Source: Elusimicrobiaceae bacterium (GTDB taxonomy: Bacteria; Elusimicrobiota; Elusimicrobia; Elusimicrobiales; Elusimicrobiaceae). From it: DNA of 62,071 bases. The translations under genes were made by a program, and so were the position numbers. The stretch covers positions 1 to 62,071 of the forward strand of contig JAQVSV010000003.1 of NCBI GenBank assembly GCA_028700325.1, written 5' to 3'. Positions 9,403 to 22,573 of the stretch are shown piece after piece. Under the pieces are notes generated by a model. It was given only the letters and a program-made list of their open reading frames with translations, searched no databases and was not told where the DNA came from. The number at the start of each line of letters is the position of its first letter. The first letter of the stretch is position 1.

Positions 9403-9411
9403 TGGTATATT
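9403..9411 (+). promoter_or_regulatory. Extended -10 six bases before ATP-grasp gene
   Basis: TGG-TATATT ends six bases before ATG 9418, with no Shine-Dalgarno site between. Transcription would start at or next to the start codon. Confidence 0.55.
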
Positions 9412-9417
9412 GATAGC

Positions 9418-10257
9418 ATGATTCCGTTACTTTATCTGACCGACCGGAAAAACCGGGCCCTCATACCCGACGAAAAGGGCATCGCCGGAGCGTTCGCCTC
9501 GGCGGGAATGAACGTTGCCATCGCGATCTGGGATGAAACCGACTGGGACCCGTATCCGAACATTCTTATCCGCACGACGTGGGATTACACTTTGAAACCG
9601 GACCTCTTTTTAAGCAAAATACGCGCCGCAACCCGGCGGGGCCAGGCCGTCATTCATCCAGAACACGTCATAAGATGGAATATAGACAAACGCTATCTGG
9701 TGGAACTGGCCCGGGCCGGACACAAAGTGGTGCCCACCTGCGTGGAAGAAAATTTCCGGCCCGGAACGCTCGCAAAATATTTCGGGCAATACCCGGCACT
9801 GGTGCTCAAACCCGCCATAGGCGCGGGCGGACGCGACACTTTCAAAATGTCCGCCCACGATGATCCTTTGAAACCCGCCGCGCTATTCGGCGGAACGGTT
9901 CTCATACAGCCTTTCATCCCGGAAATCGAAACCGTCGGCGAACATTCTTTCATTTTCTTCAATGAAGAGTTTTCGCACGCGGTTCTGAAAAAAGCCGGAA
10001 CCGGCGAATTCAGGGTGCAGGACGACCACGGCGGCACGGTGGAGGCATACAGCCCGTCCGGAGAAGAAATACGGCAGGCGCGGCGGCTGCTGCAATCAGC
10101 CGGTCGCGATACGACTTACGCACGCGTTGACGCGGTGAAATGGAACGGCGAATTTCACCTTATGGAACTGGAGATTATCGAGCCGGAACTGTTTTTCCGG
10201 TTTTCAAACCACGCAATGAACCGCTTCGCGCTGGCGGTGCGGGCGAAGTGCGGCTAG
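9418..10257 (+). CDS. ATP-grasp domain protein (DcsG-like family)
   Basis: 279 residues. The layout is that of ATP-grasp ligases: a preATP-grasp region with IRTTWDYTLKP (residues 50-60), the central VLKPAIGAGGRDTF segment near residue 130 that holds the nucleotide, and the C-terminal metal-binding stretch YARVDAVKWNG then MELEIIEPELFF. It resembles the group containing DcsG of cycloserine biosynthesis and many uncharacterised bacterial proteins. These enzymes join an amino group to an acyl-phosphate formed with ATP. The substrate cannot be inferred, because it stands alone between rpoD and a membrane protein gene. Confidence 0.8.
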   Translation: MIPLLYLTDRKNRALIPDEKGIAGAFASAGMNVAIAIWDETDWDPYPNILIRTTWDYTLKPDLFLSKIRAATRRGQAVIHPEHVIRWNIDKRYLVELARAGHKVVPTCVEENFRPGTLAKYFGQYPALVLKPAIGAGGRDTFKMSAHDDPLKPAALFGGTVLIQPFIPEIETVGEHSFIFFNEEFSHAVLKKAGTGEFRVQDDHGGTVEAYSPSGEEIRQARRLLQSAGRDTTYARVDAVKWNGEFHLMELEIIEPELFFRFSNHAMNRFALAVRAKCG

Positions 10258-10318
10258 CTTGTCATGCCGAAACAGGCCCGGCGCGGCAAGCCGCGCGGAA
10301 CAGTCGGGTTGACATTAA

Positions 10319-10351
10319 AAAGGGCCCCCCGTCAGTGACGGGGGGCCCTTT
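10319..10351. terminator. Bidirectional terminator
   Basis: A GC-rich stem (AAAGGGCCCCCCGTCA and its complement) with A and T runs at the outer ends. It is shared by the converging ATP-grasp (plus) and MscS-like (minus) genes. Confidence 0.9.
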
Positions 10352-10366
10352 GAAAACATCCGCGTT

Positions 10367-11047
10367 TTACTTTTTCGCGTGGTCGGCCGAATAATTCTCC
10401 AGCAGCCGTGCCACGGAGTCTTTCGCGCCCAGCCCCACTGCCAGCGCAACCCCCAGCCCCACAGAGGCCAGAACCGTTATAATCAGATAATTGATTATCG
10501 TGGTGGCGATCTGGAGCTGTTCCAAAGCCATCTGGATGGCGAACATTATGATGGACACATAGACCAGTTTTGCCAGCGCATTGCCGCCGGGCACATTGTT
10601 CGCCGTGGCGGAATTTTCCACGATCTGCCGAACAAACCGCGCAAACAGCAGTCCGCCGAATACGATTATTATGGAAACCGCCAGGCTGGGAATGAAAGCG
10701 ATCAGCCTGTTAAGCAGAACCGTTATGGCGTCCAGCTTCAGCGCGCCTGCCGCCAGCGAGAAAAAAACCAGCATGATCATCCAGTACACGGCATAGGAAA
10801 TCACGTTGGTGGGCGATTTGCCGAACCCCACCCGGGTAAGAATTTCGTTGATGCCGAACCGGGAGGTGGACTCGTCCAGCCTGAATTTCGACAGTATTTT
10901 CACCGCCAGCATTTTCGCCGCGCGCGACAGATAAAGCCCGATCAGAAGAAATACCAGCGAAGCCAGTATGTTGGGCACAATATTCATGAATTTAGTCCAG
11001 ACCGCCAGCAACGGCTCTTTAAACAGCGCGACGATTTCAGTTGCCAT
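10367..11047 (-). CDS. Membrane protein with MscS-type conserved TM helices
   Basis: 226 residues and about five hydrophobic segments: near residues 25-45, 80-105, 115-140, 160-180 and 185-205. The repeated pattern of a membrane helix followed by a Gly/Ala-rich amphipathic stretch (LGVALAVGLGAKDSVARLLE near the C-terminus) resembles the conserved TM helix family seen in CmpX and small mechanosensitive channel relatives. It lacks the MscS beta-domain, so a channel role is inference. AAGGAG lies just before ATG 11047. It is monocistronic and divergent from the mutase gene. Confidence 0.75.
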   Translation of the reverse strand: MATEIVALFKEPLLAVWTKFMNIVPNILASLVFLLIGLYLSRAAKMLAVKILSKFRLDESTSRFGINEILTRVGFGKSPTNVISYAVYWMIMLVFFSLAAGALKLDAITVLLNRLIAFIPSLAVSIIIVFGGLLFARFVRQIVENSATANNVPGGNALAKLVYVSIIMFAIQMALEQLQIATTIINYLIITVLASVGLGVALAVGLGAKDSVARLLENYSADHAKK

Positions 11048-11090
11048 AATCTCTCCTTGGTTTCAGCTAAAAGCTGTCCGTACCTGTTTG

Positions 11091-11099
11091 ATTATAGCA
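11091..11099 (-). promoter_or_regulatory. Extended -10 promoter of MscS-like gene
   Basis: The minus strand reads TGCTATAAT, the same nine bases as at the RDD promoter. It gives a leader of roughly 37 bases with a good Shine-Dalgarno site. Confidence 0.65.
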
Positions 11100-11104
11100 A
11101 AGTT

Positions 11105-11469
11105 TAGCGCGCGGCACGGCTGGCCGTATTGCGCAATCTAAAATCCAGCCACAGGACCAATCGGTGCAATTTACCAGCTAACCCTTTAGCGGCCCGTTTT
11201 CGTGGGCCGCAAGGGGCGGATAATGACACGACAAACCCGTATGGCATATGCTTCGCAATCCAAAAAAGATACCGGCAGGCATCCGAAGCTGTTGAGAAAA
11301 AGCTGACGGCGGTTTACAGACTGGCGAAAAGGGCGAAAACAGTCAAAATGACTGATTTTAAGAACAGGAGAAAACCGCCTCATGGCCAGATTCCCGGCTT
11401 GCTTGACAGTTGGCCCGCAAACCTGAAATACACGGTTTTGCGGGAAGCGATAAATTCCTATAATATATA
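11105..11469. other. Intergenic region with several inverted repeats, no supported gene
   Basis: About 365 bases between divergent genes, less GC-rich than the surrounding genes. I see three paired elements: 11189-11195 with 11204-11210 (7 bp), 11308-11315 with 11372-11379 (8 bp), which encloses a small hairpin at 11340-11354, and 11414-11423 with 11434-11444 (one bulge). A small structured RNA is possible. Open frames here have no family resemblance. The mutase promoter lies downstream of these elements, so they are not part of its leader. Confidence 0.4.
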
Positions 11470-11478
11470 TGCTATTAT
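11470..11478 (+). promoter_or_regulatory. Extended -10 before mutase gene
   Basis: TGC-TATTAT ends 11 bases before ATG 11490, predicting a leader of about 4-6 bases without a Shine-Dalgarno site. A second TATAAT at 11459-11464 is an alternative. Confidence 0.5.
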
Positions 11479-11489
11479 AAAATACGTTT

Positions 11490-12995
11490 ATGACAAATAT
11501 TAATCTATCCTCTTATCCCGCCGCCGTGAAATTCGGCACTTCCGGCTGGCGCGCTCCCATAGCCGACGGGTTCACCGCATTCAACCTGCAGCGGTTAACC
11601 CAGGCCCTTCTTTCCCATATCATTGAAAATCCGGAATACGGATTCCAGGGCGACCAGTACCGCCGCCACTTGAAAGAAAAAGGCCTCAAACACAAGAAAC
11701 CGCTTGTCATAGTCGGGTACGACACGCGTTTCATGTCGGAACAGTTCGCCCGGCTGGTGGCGGACGTGCTGGCCTCCAATGCGGTGTCGGTAAAACTGGC
11801 GCAGAACCCCGCGCCCGTTCCGGCGGTCGCGTTCGCGGTGGTAAAATACGGCGCGGTCGGCGGAGTGACCATCACCGCCAGCGAGGGCCGGCATTTCCTG
11901 AGCGGCTTTAAATGGACCCCGTTCTGGGGCGGGCCCGCGATTCCTGAAGTAACCGAGGATATTGAAAAACGCCTGCACGGAACGATTTCTTCGGTAAACC
12001 GCGCGGGCCTGCATGAATTCGCGTTCAACAGTCCGCTCGTGGAACCCGTTGACATAAGCGAATGCTACCTGCAGCACATTGAAACGCTGATTGATTTCAA
12101 ACGGATAAAGAAAGCCGGCTTGAAAATATGCGTGGATCCGCTGTTCGGGTCGGCCATTTCATACCTGCGCCCGCTGCTTGAGCGGGCCGGGCTCAAGCCC
12201 GACGGCATCCACGAATACCGGGATGTGCTGTTCGGAGGGAAACCCCCCTACACCGGGCCGGATTCCCTGGCGGACCTTTCCAAGCGCGTCACCGGAAACA
12301 GGCTGGATATCGGCGTCGCGTGCGACTGTGACGGCGACCGGTTCGGCATTATTGATTCCGACGGCAACTGGATCTCGCCCAATGAAGTGCTCGCGCTCGC
12401 GCTGGATCATCTGGTGCGCAACCGCGGCATGAAAGGCCGGGTATGCCGCAGCGTGGTGACTTCGCATTTCGTGGACGCGGTGGCCCGCAGCCACGGCCTG
12501 GAAATACGCGAAACGCCGGTCGGCTTCAAATTTGTGGGCGAACTGATGCGCACGGGCAATTATATTATCGGAGGCGAGGAGTCGGGCGGGTTTTCCATTC
12601 TCGGCCATGTGCCGGAGAAAGACGGAATGCTCGCCTGCATGCTGATTATCGAAATGCTCGCCTACGACAAGAAACCGCTAAAAAAAATACGGCAGGATCT
12701 GCATAAGCGGCTCGGCGAATTTTTCAGCGTGAAGACCAGCATGCCCATAATGGACGACATGGAACGCATGATCGAACGGCTGACGCTCAAGCCGCCGCTG
12801 GCGCTGGCAGGTTTTTCAGTCTGGCGCATAGACCAGACCGACGGGTTCAAATTCATCCTGCGCGACGGTTCATGGCTTGGGCTGCGGCCCTCGGGCACGG
12901 AGCCGATGGTGCGCATTTACGCCGAAGCGACGGGCCAGAAAAAACTGGATCAGCTGGTGCAGGCCGGAAAAGAGATAATCAAGGGGAAATTCTAA
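11490..12995 (+). CDS. Phosphoglucomutase/phosphomannomutase family protein with altered active-site loop
   Basis: 501 residues of the alpha-D-phosphohexomutase family, which moves phosphate between C1 and C6 of hexoses. FGTSGWR is at the N-terminus, the metal loop DCDGDR is near residue 280, the sugar-binding GGEESGGF near residue 362, and the phosphate-binding LRPSGTEP near residue 470. The catalytic serine loop, usually TASHNP, reads TASEGR here (Ser131 kept; His, Asn and Pro lost). The family often supplies glucose-1-phosphate for glycogen or sugar nucleotides; a glycogen-type cluster lies at 36-43 kb. Exact substrate is unknown. The stop is one base before eno. Confidence 0.9.
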   Translation: MTNINLSSYPAAVKFGTSGWRAPIADGFTAFNLQRLTQALLSHIIENPEYGFQGDQYRRHLKEKGLKHKKPLVIVGYDTRFMSEQFARLVADVLASNAVSVKLAQNPAPVPAVAFAVVKYGAVGGVTITASEGRHFLSGFKWTPFWGGPAIPEVTEDIEKRLHGTISSVNRAGLHEFAFNSPLVEPVDISECYLQHIETLIDFKRIKKAGLKICVDPLFGSAISYLRPLLERAGLKPDGIHEYRDVLFGGKPPYTGPDSLADLSKRVTGNRLDIGVACDCDGDRFGIIDSDGNWISPNEVLALALDHLVRNRGMKGRVCRSVVTSHFVDAVARSHGLEIRETPVGFKFVGELMRTGNYIIGGEESGGFSILGHVPEKDGMLACMLIIEMLAYDKKPLKKIRQDLHKRLGEFFSVKTSMPIMDDMERMIERLTLKPPLALAGFSVWRIDQTDGFKFILRDGSWLGLRPSGTEPMVRIYAEATGQKKLDQLVQAGKEIIKGKF

Positions 12996-12996
12996 G

Positions 12997-14283
12997 ATGA
13001 AAACCAAAATAACCAAAATAACTGCCAGAGAAATTCTTGACTCCCGCGGCTTTCCCACGGTGGAAACGGAAGTGCTTCTTGCCGACGGATCAGTGGGCCG
13101 CGCCGCGGTCCCCAGCGGCGCGTCAACCGGAAGCCATGAGGCGCTCGAACTGCGCGACGGCGGCAAACGCTACAACGGCAAAGGCGTGCTCAAGGCTGTC
13201 AGAAACGTCGCCCGGATTGAAAAGGCGGTCAAAGGAATGGATGCGCTGAAAATCCGCGCGCTTGACGAAACCCTGCTCAGGCTCGACGGCACCGCCAACA
13301 AAAGCAAGCTCGGCGCCAACGCGATGCTGAGCGTTTCCATGGCCGCGCTCAGAGCCGGAGCCGCCAGCAAAAAAACCGCCCTTTACAAACACATCCGCGC
13401 CGCCTATTCAATAAAGGAAAAAAACTATCTGCTGCCCGCGCCGATGCTTAACATCATAAACGGCGGCAAGCACGCCGATTCCGGGCTGGACGTGCAGGAG
13501 TTCATGATCGTGCCGGTCGGCGCGCCGAATTTTTCCGAAGCGCTGCGCAAGGCGGCGGAAATCTACCAGCAGCTGAAAAAACTGCTCGCGTCGCGCAAAA
13601 TGACCGTATCCGTAGGCGACGAAGGCGGGTTCGCGCCCCAGATCAGGCGGCATGAAGACGTGCTCAAAACCATCATGGAGGCCGTGCGCAACGCGGGCTA
13701 TTGCGACAAGGACGTTAAAATCGCGCTCGACTGCGCCGCCAGCGAATTCTGCCATGACGGAACATATGTGTTCGAGGGCAGGAAATGCGACGCCCGGCAG
13801 ATGACCGCGACCTACGCCGAATGGGTGAAGAAATATCCGATCATTTCAATAGAAGACCCTCTTGCGGAGGACGACTGGGACGGCTGGAAGCACCTGACCG
13901 ACAAACTGACATCAAAAATCAGCATAATCGGCGACGACCTGTTTGTCACCAACCCCGGCAGGCTCGAAGAGGGCATCAGCCGCCAGATCGCCAACGCGAT
14001 CCTCATCAAGCTCAACCAGATCGGCACCGTGACCGAAACGGTGGACGTGATCAAAACCGCGCACAAAGCCGGTTATACCTGCGTCATTTCGCACCGGTCG
14101 GGTGAAACGGAAGACGCGTTCATCGCCGATCTGGCGGTCGCCGCCAACGCCGGCGCGATCAAAACGGGCGCGCCCTGCCGGTCGGAACGGCTGTGCAAAT
14201 ACAACCAGCTGCTCCGGATTGAAAACGAACTGGGCGCCAAAGCGAAATACGCCAAAGGCCGCGTTTTCAAAGCGGTGAAGTGA
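12997..14283 (+). CDS. eno: Enolase
   Basis: 428 residues, full length. It dehydrates 2-phosphoglycerate to phosphoenolpyruvate in glycolysis and is also often part of the RNA degradosome. Visible signatures are [14 protein letters not shown] at the N-terminus, [15 protein letters not shown], the metal ligands in [10 protein letters not shown] and [20 protein letters not shown], catalytic Lys in [10 protein letters not shown], and SHRSGETED. It starts one base after the mutase gene, so the two sugar-phosphate enzymes are probably cotranscribed. Confidence 0.98.
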   Translation: MKTKITKITAREILDSRGFPTVETEVLLADGSVGRAAVPSGASTGSHEALELRDGGKRYNGKGVLKAVRNVARIEKAVKGMDALKIRALDETLLRLDGTANKSKLGANAMLSVSMAALRAGAASKKTALYKHIRAAYSIKEKNYLLPAPMLNIINGGKHADSGLDVQEFMIVPVGAPNFSEALRKAAEIYQQLKKLLASRKMTVSVGDEGGFAPQIRRHEDVLKTIMEAVRNAGYCDKDVKIALDCAASEFCHDGTYVFEGRKCDARQMTATYAEWVKKYPIISIEDPLAEDDWDGWKHLTDKLTSKISIIGDDLFVTNPGRLEEGISRQIANAILIKLNQIGTVTETVDVIKTAHKAGYTCVISHRSGETEDAFIADLAVAANAGAIKTGAPCRSERLCKYNQLLRIENELGAKAKYAKGRVFKAVK

Positions 14284-14296
14284 TTTTAACGCAAAA

Positions 14297-14342
14297 CCGG
14301 TTCCAGTCCCCGTGCCGGCAACAGGGCGGGGACAGGAACCGG
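14297..14342 (+). other. Long hairpin in the eno-ftsB gap
   Basis: CCGGTTCC-A-GTCCCC (14297-14311) pairs with GGGGAC-A-GGAACCGG (14328-14342): 14 base pairs with one A-A mismatch. There is no U run, so it is more likely an mRNA stabiliser, processing site or weak attenuator than a terminator. Confidence 0.6.
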
Positions 14343-14358
14343 CTCCGCGCACGACTGT

Positions 14359-14670
14359 ATGAAAAAATTGCGGAAATACTGGATCTATATCGCGGTCGCG
14401 GCTACGGCGCTGTTTCTGGCGACCCGCAGCGATTTCCGGGTGCTGATTCTCAACAGCATCGAACTGCACCGGCTCAAGGGCGAAAACGCCCGGCTGGACG
14501 CGGAATATGACAGGCTGGCGGCCGAGCATAAAAAACTTCAGGACTCGGACCGGTATCTGGAGCGCGTCGCCCGGAAAGAGCTGAACATGACCAAGCCCGG
14601 CGAACTGGAATACCGGTTCGACCCGCCCGGGAAAACGGATAGCCATGACAATCAGGGTAATTCAGATTGA
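14359..14670 (+). CDS. FtsB/DivIC-like septum formation initiator
   Basis: 103 residues: a short basic N-terminus, one membrane helix (residues 7-22), then a coiled coil rich in Leu, Glu and Lys (residues 32-65), and the ending VARKELNMTKPGE that marks FtsB/DivIC proteins. Such proteins form a trimeric complex with FtsL and FtsQ/DivIB that activates septal wall synthesis. The position after eno is common for ftsB in many bacteria, which supports the call. The last 26 bases overlap the next gene. Confidence 0.85.
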   Translation: MKKLRKYWIYIAVAATALFLATRSDFRVLILNSIELHRLKGENARLDAEYDRLAAEHKKLQDSDRYLERVARKELNMTKPGELEYRFDPPGKTDSHDNQGNSD

Positions 14671-15271
14671 AACGGGCCGCATGGCCAATTTCTCCTATCT
14701 GGTCTGCGCCGAAAACGCCGGCAGGGCGGTGCTGGTGGATCCGTCGTGGGATATGGCGAAACTGGAAAAGCATGCGGCGCGGGAAAAAGTCGCCATAGAA
14801 GCCTGCCTGCTGACACACGGGCATTATGATCATTCGATGCAACTCGCGCCATTGCTTGAAAAGCTCGGCATCAAGGCGCATATTGACGAACGCGACATTT
14901 TCATGCTCGAAGATCTGCCGCAGCGCCTTCTCGCTCCGTTAAACAGCGCCACGAAACTTGAACTGGCCGGCCTGACAATTGAAGTCGTCCCCACGCCGGG
15001 CCATTCGCCCGGCTCGGTCTGTTACATCATGGACGGCAATATTTTTACCGGCGACACGCTTTTCACGGGCGCCTGCGGCCGGGTGGATCTGCCCGGCTCG
15101 GATCCGCGCGCGATGACGGAAAGCCTGCGCAGGATCGCCACGCTTGATCCGGCGCTTGTCATGTGGCCGGGCCACGCGTACGGAACCGTAAACTCAATTA
15201 CGCTGGGCGCGGAAACGAAAACCAATCCTTACATAAAATTCGCGCTGCGCGGCATAACGCCGGCCGAATGA
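14645..15271 (+). CDS. MBL-fold metallo-hydrolase (glyoxalase II-like)
   Basis: 208 residues. The metallo-beta-lactamase signature THGHYDHS near residue 58 binds the two metals, and TPGHSPGSVCY, FTGDTLF and WPGHAYG supply the other ligands. The compact form without a C-terminal helical domain is that of YcbL-type glyoxalase II relatives, which hydrolyse thioesters such as S-lactoylglutathione. Substrate is not certain. It overlaps the ftsB-like gene by 26 bases and the next gene by ATGA. Confidence 0.88.
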   Translation: MTIRVIQIETGRMANFSYLVCAENAGRAVLVDPSWDMAKLEKHAAREKVAIEACLLTHGHYDHSMQLAPLLEKLGIKAHIDERDIFMLEDLPQRLLAPLNSATKLELAGLTIEVVPTPGHSPGSVCYIMDGNIFTGDTLFTGACGRVDLPGSDPRAMTESLRRIATLDPALVMWPGHAYGTVNSITLGAETKTNPYIKFALRGITPAE

Positions 15272-15942
15272 CTTCGAAACCCGAAAAATGGGCGGTGGTG
15301 GCCGATTTCGACGGCACGGTTTCCATGAAAGATGTTTCTGACGAATTATGCTTTCATTTCAAAACCGCCAGCCGGGCCGGGATACGCGGCTCCTACGCGC
15401 CGGGCGTGAAAGTCGAGGACTGGCTAGCAGCCTCGTTCGGCGCCATAACCGCGCGGCGCGGCGAAATTGAAAAATTTGTTTCCGGATTTGCGCGCCCGCG
15501 CGCGGGTGCGCGCAGATTTTACGAATATTGCAGGCGGAACGGACTCCCTTTTGAAATAGCGAGCGGCGGGCTTGATATTTACATCGCGCCTCTGCTGGAA
15601 AAATGGGGGCTTGGCGACAGCCGGTATTTCTGCGCCGCGGTCACTCCCGCGCGGCCGGCCGGGTACAGTGTAAACTACCGGAAAATGCTCGGCCGCGCCG
15701 CGACGGTGGACGAATTCAAGGCACAGCGGGTTCGCCGACTGAAAAAACAGGGGTTCAGAGTGCTTTTCTGCGGCGACGGGACAAGCGATCTTCTGGCCGC
15801 GCTTGAGGCCGACGCGGTATTCGCGCGCTTCAAACTCGCGCGGCTGTGCGCGCGGGCCGGGAAAAAAACGAAACGCCTTGTCAGCTTTGACGCGGCGCTT
15901 AAATTTTTAAAGGACAGAGAACATGCATCCGGAGCTGTTTAA
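15268..15942 (+). CDS. HAD-family phosphatase, MtnX/SerB-like
   Basis: 224 residues from ATG 15268, which overlaps the previous stop as ATGA. HAD motif I is VADFDGT (residues 12-18), motif II is near IASGG, and motif IV is CGDGTSDLLAA near residue 165. The insertion pattern matches the HAD-IB group with MtnX (2-hydroxy-3-keto-5-methylthiopentenyl-1-phosphate phosphatase) and phosphoserine phosphatase. No other methionine-salvage genes are visible, so the substrate is open. An upstream in-frame start at 15163 would lie inside the MBL gene and is unlikely. Confidence 0.82.
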   Translation: MTSKPEKWAVVADFDGTVSMKDVSDELCFHFKTASRAGIRGSYAPGVKVEDWLAASFGAITARRGEIEKFVSGFARPRAGARRFYEYCRRNGLPFEIASGGLDIYIAPLLEKWGLGDSRYFCAAVTPARPAGYSVNYRKMLGRAATVDEFKAQRVRRLKKQGFRVLFCGDGTSDLLAALEADAVFARFKLARLCARAGKKTKRLVSFDAALKFLKDREHASGAV

Positions 15943-16735
15943 TTTAGGACCAGTCCATATCGCCTCGTACGGCGTGATGACGCTGATCGGTTATACCGCC
16001 GCCATCTGGTACGCGCACGCGAATCTGGTGCGCATGCAGCTGGATGCCGACCGGTTCTGGAACCTCGTCACCGCCATCATTATCGGCGCGCTGCTGGGCG
16101 GAAAACTGCTTTATGTGGCAATCTACTGGCACGGGATGGGCGCCGACTTTTCCGGGCGGCTGCGCGAAGCTTTAACGGGCATCCGTTATGGCTTTGTATT
16201 TTATGGCGGGCTGCTGGGCGCGCTCGGTCTGAGCTGGTGGTATGCGCGGCGCGCTAAAATACGGTTCTGGCAAACGGCGGATTGCTTCGGCCCGGCCATT
16301 GCGCTGGGCCACGCATTCGGCCGGATAGGCTGTTTTCTGGCAGGCTGCTGTTATGGACGGATTGCGCCGCGCTGGGCGGGCGTATCGTTCAGCGATCCGC
16401 AGTGCCTGGTTCCGGCCAGTCTGCTGGGCGTGCCGTTATATCCGGTTCAGCTGTTTGAATCGGCGGCGAATTTCGCGTTGTTTGCCGTGCTGCACCGGCT
16501 GCTGACAAAAAAATCCGCCGGATATGGAAAATACGGGATCGTAATGCTTGGATACGCGGGCGGATACGCCGTCATACGGTTTATTACGGAATTCTTCCGC
16601 GGCGACGACAGGGGCGGCGCGCTGCTCGGCCTTTCGCCTTCACAGCTGCTGGCGCTGTCGGCGGCGGCGGCGATAGCGGCGGTTTACAGGGTTCTGCCCG
16701 AACGAAAACCCGGCCGCCCGGCAGGAAAGGATTGA
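15923..16735 (+). CDS. lgt: Prolipoprotein diacylglyceryl transferase
   Basis: 270 residues with about seven membrane segments. The Lgt signature HAFGRIGCFLAGCCYG (near residues 128-143) and the N-terminal ASYGVMTLIGY are clear, and the C-terminal RFITEFFRGDDRG matches the family. Lgt moves diacylglycerol from phosphatidylglycerol to the lipobox Cys of prolipoproteins, the first step in making lipoproteins such as those predicted at 2001 and 33007. The start has AAGGA upstream and overlaps the HAD gene by 20 bases. Confidence 0.97.
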   Translation: MHPELFNLGPVHIASYGVMTLIGYTAAIWYAHANLVRMQLDADRFWNLVTAIIIGALLGGKLLYVAIYWHGMGADFSGRLREALTGIRYGFVFYGGLLGALGLSWWYARRAKIRFWQTADCFGPAIALGHAFGRIGCFLAGCCYGRIAPRWAGVSFSDPQCLVPASLLGVPLYPVQLFESAANFALFAVLHRLLTKKSAGYGKYGIVMLGYAGGYAVIRFITEFFRGDDRGGALLGLSPSQLLALSAAAAIAAVYRVLPERKPGRPAGKD

Positions 16736-16739
16736 TTAT

Positions 16740-17654
16740 ATGAAGAAAGAAGTTTTTCAGTTCAACGGGGAGTTCCCGGAACGGCTGGACGCGTTTGTCA
16801 CTCAGCAGCTGGAAAAATACTCGCGCGCTTTCGTGCAGGACCTGATAAAAAACGGCGGCGTGAAGGTGGACGGCAAACTCAAAAAACCGTCGCATCTGCT
16901 GGAAAAGAAATGCGCCGTTGAAATTGCCTGGCCCGAGCTGGAAAAACCCGCGATGAAACTGTCGGACATGATCATTTTCGAGGAAGAACGGTTCCTGGCG
17001 GTTGACAAACCGGGCGGACTGCTGGTTCACCCCACCCGCGACGACTGGGGCACGGACGACCGCATACTTTATTCCGGCGAGGACACTCTCGCCGGGCTTA
17101 TTCTCAAGGACCGGCCAGAACTGAAAAAACTTGACCGCGCGGGCATCGTGCACCGGCTCGACCGCGACACCAGCGGCGTGATGCTGATCGCCAAAACGCC
17201 GGCGGCGCAGAAAAGCCTGCTCAAGCAGTTTCATGACCGCAAGGTGCATAAAACCTACAATTGCATAGCGGTGGGCGAAATACCGGACGAACGCGGTATC
17301 ATTGACGTGCCGATCGGGCGCATAACCGGCGGCAAGATCAAGGCCTCTCCGATGGGCCGCTCCGCGGTCACCGAATATCACTGTCTGCAACGCAGGCACG
17401 GCTACACCTTTGCGGAACTGTTTCCGAAAACGGGCCGCACCAACCAGATCCGCGTTCATCTGGCGTGGCTGGGGTATCCGGTGCTGGGCGATACCGTGTA
17501 CGGCAAAAAACCCGTGCCGAGGCTGATGCTGCATTCGCGCCGGATCGAGTTTGCCTGCCCCGGAACGCGCAAAAAGGTCAGTTTCGAGTCGCCGCTGCCA
17601 AAGGATTTTGAAGCCATCTGGCGGAAAGTGACGGGCGCGGCGATCGGAACGTAA
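16740..17654 (+). CDS. RluD-type 23S rRNA pseudouridine synthase
   Basis: 304 residues. An S4 RNA-binding domain (residues 1-75, with GGVKVDGKLKKPS) precedes the RsuA/RluD catalytic domain with GIVHRLDRDTSGVMLIAK (catalytic Asp near residue 143) and the later GRTNQIRVHL motif. The family turns uridine to pseudouridine in rRNA, often in helix 69 of 23S rRNA. The exact target cannot be read from sequence. It starts four bases after lgt and ends the co-directional run before the tmRNA gene. Confidence 0.92.
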   Translation: MKKEVFQFNGEFPERLDAFVTQQLEKYSRAFVQDLIKNGGVKVDGKLKKPSHLLEKKCAVEIAWPELEKPAMKLSDMIIFEEERFLAVDKPGGLLVHPTRDDWGTDDRILYSGEDTLAGLILKDRPELKKLDRAGIVHRLDRDTSGVMLIAKTPAAQKSLLKQFHDRKVHKTYNCIAVGEIPDERGIIDVPIGRITGGKIKASPMGRSAVTEYHCLQRRHGYTFAELFPKTGRTNQIRVHLAWLGYPVLGDTVYGKKPVPRLMLHSRRIEFACPGTRKKVSFESPLPKDFEAIWRKVTGAAIGT

Positions 17655-17734
17655 AAAACGGTGTTTATTTTAAGCCGGCAATAGAGTAGAATGATAATAA
17701 CCTTAATAATGACGCGTTTGCGGCGGCATTCATC

Positions 17735-18086
17735 GGGGGCGACTAGCTTCGACGGGCGGATGTGAGGCTGGCTTCGCAGGCCATGGTTGACCAGGCCATG
17801 TAAAACAGGGTCAAAAACATAGTTGCCAACAGCAACGAAATGGCCTGGGCACACGCCTAAGTGAGCCCGCGCGTTCGTCCCGTGTCCGCGGGGGCTGAAC
17901 GCGTTCATAAGCGGACTGCCGCGTCGCAAGCTTGATTCCGTGCTTGCGGAGCGAAAGCTGAACGGAATTCTTGTTCGGGTCGGCGGTTCCGGTGCCAGCC
18001 CGGCAAGTACCAAAACCGGGACTATGCCTGTAGTGAACCAGAGTAGCTCCGGCCGGACCCGGGTGCGAATCCCGGCGCCTCCACCA
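17735..18086 (+). ncRNA. ssrA: Transfer-messenger RNA (tmRNA)
   Basis: 352 bases. It begins GGGGGCGACTAGC and ends with an encoded CCA; the ends pair as a seven-base tRNA acceptor stem (17735-17741 with 18076-18082), and a T-arm (CCCGG GTGCGAAT CCCGG) lies near the 3' end. The tag frame starts at GCC 17825 after ATAGTT and runs 11 codons to TAA at 17858-17860: A-NSNEMAWAHA. tmRNA with SmpB rescues stalled ribosomes and marks the peptide for proteolysis. The tag end AHA differs from the common LAA. TAGAAT at 17686-17691 is a possible -10. Confidence 0.96.
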
Positions 18087-18096
18087 AATAGCGCTT

Positions 18097-18127
18097 ACGC
18101 ACCGCGTTTAAAACGCGGTGCGTTTTT
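18097..18127 (+). terminator. tmRNA terminator
   Basis: ACGCACCGCGTTT pairs perfectly with AAACGCGGTGCGT, followed by a run of Ts. It is a strong intrinsic terminator 10 bases after the tmRNA CCA end. Confidence 0.95.
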
Positions 18128-18208
18128 AATGACGGCAATTTTGGTATGATCTTAGAATAACCGGGTAAGACGCCGCGCACAGCAACAGGGAAAACGGAGC
18201 AGGGTTTA

Positions 18209-22569
<4,361 letters not shown>

Positions 22570-22573
<4 letters not shown>

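Noticed and set aside
11129-11503. 124-codon open frame upstream of the mutase gene
   Set aside because: No family resemblance, no ribosome-binding site, runs through several inverted repeats and into the mutase start. More likely intergenic.
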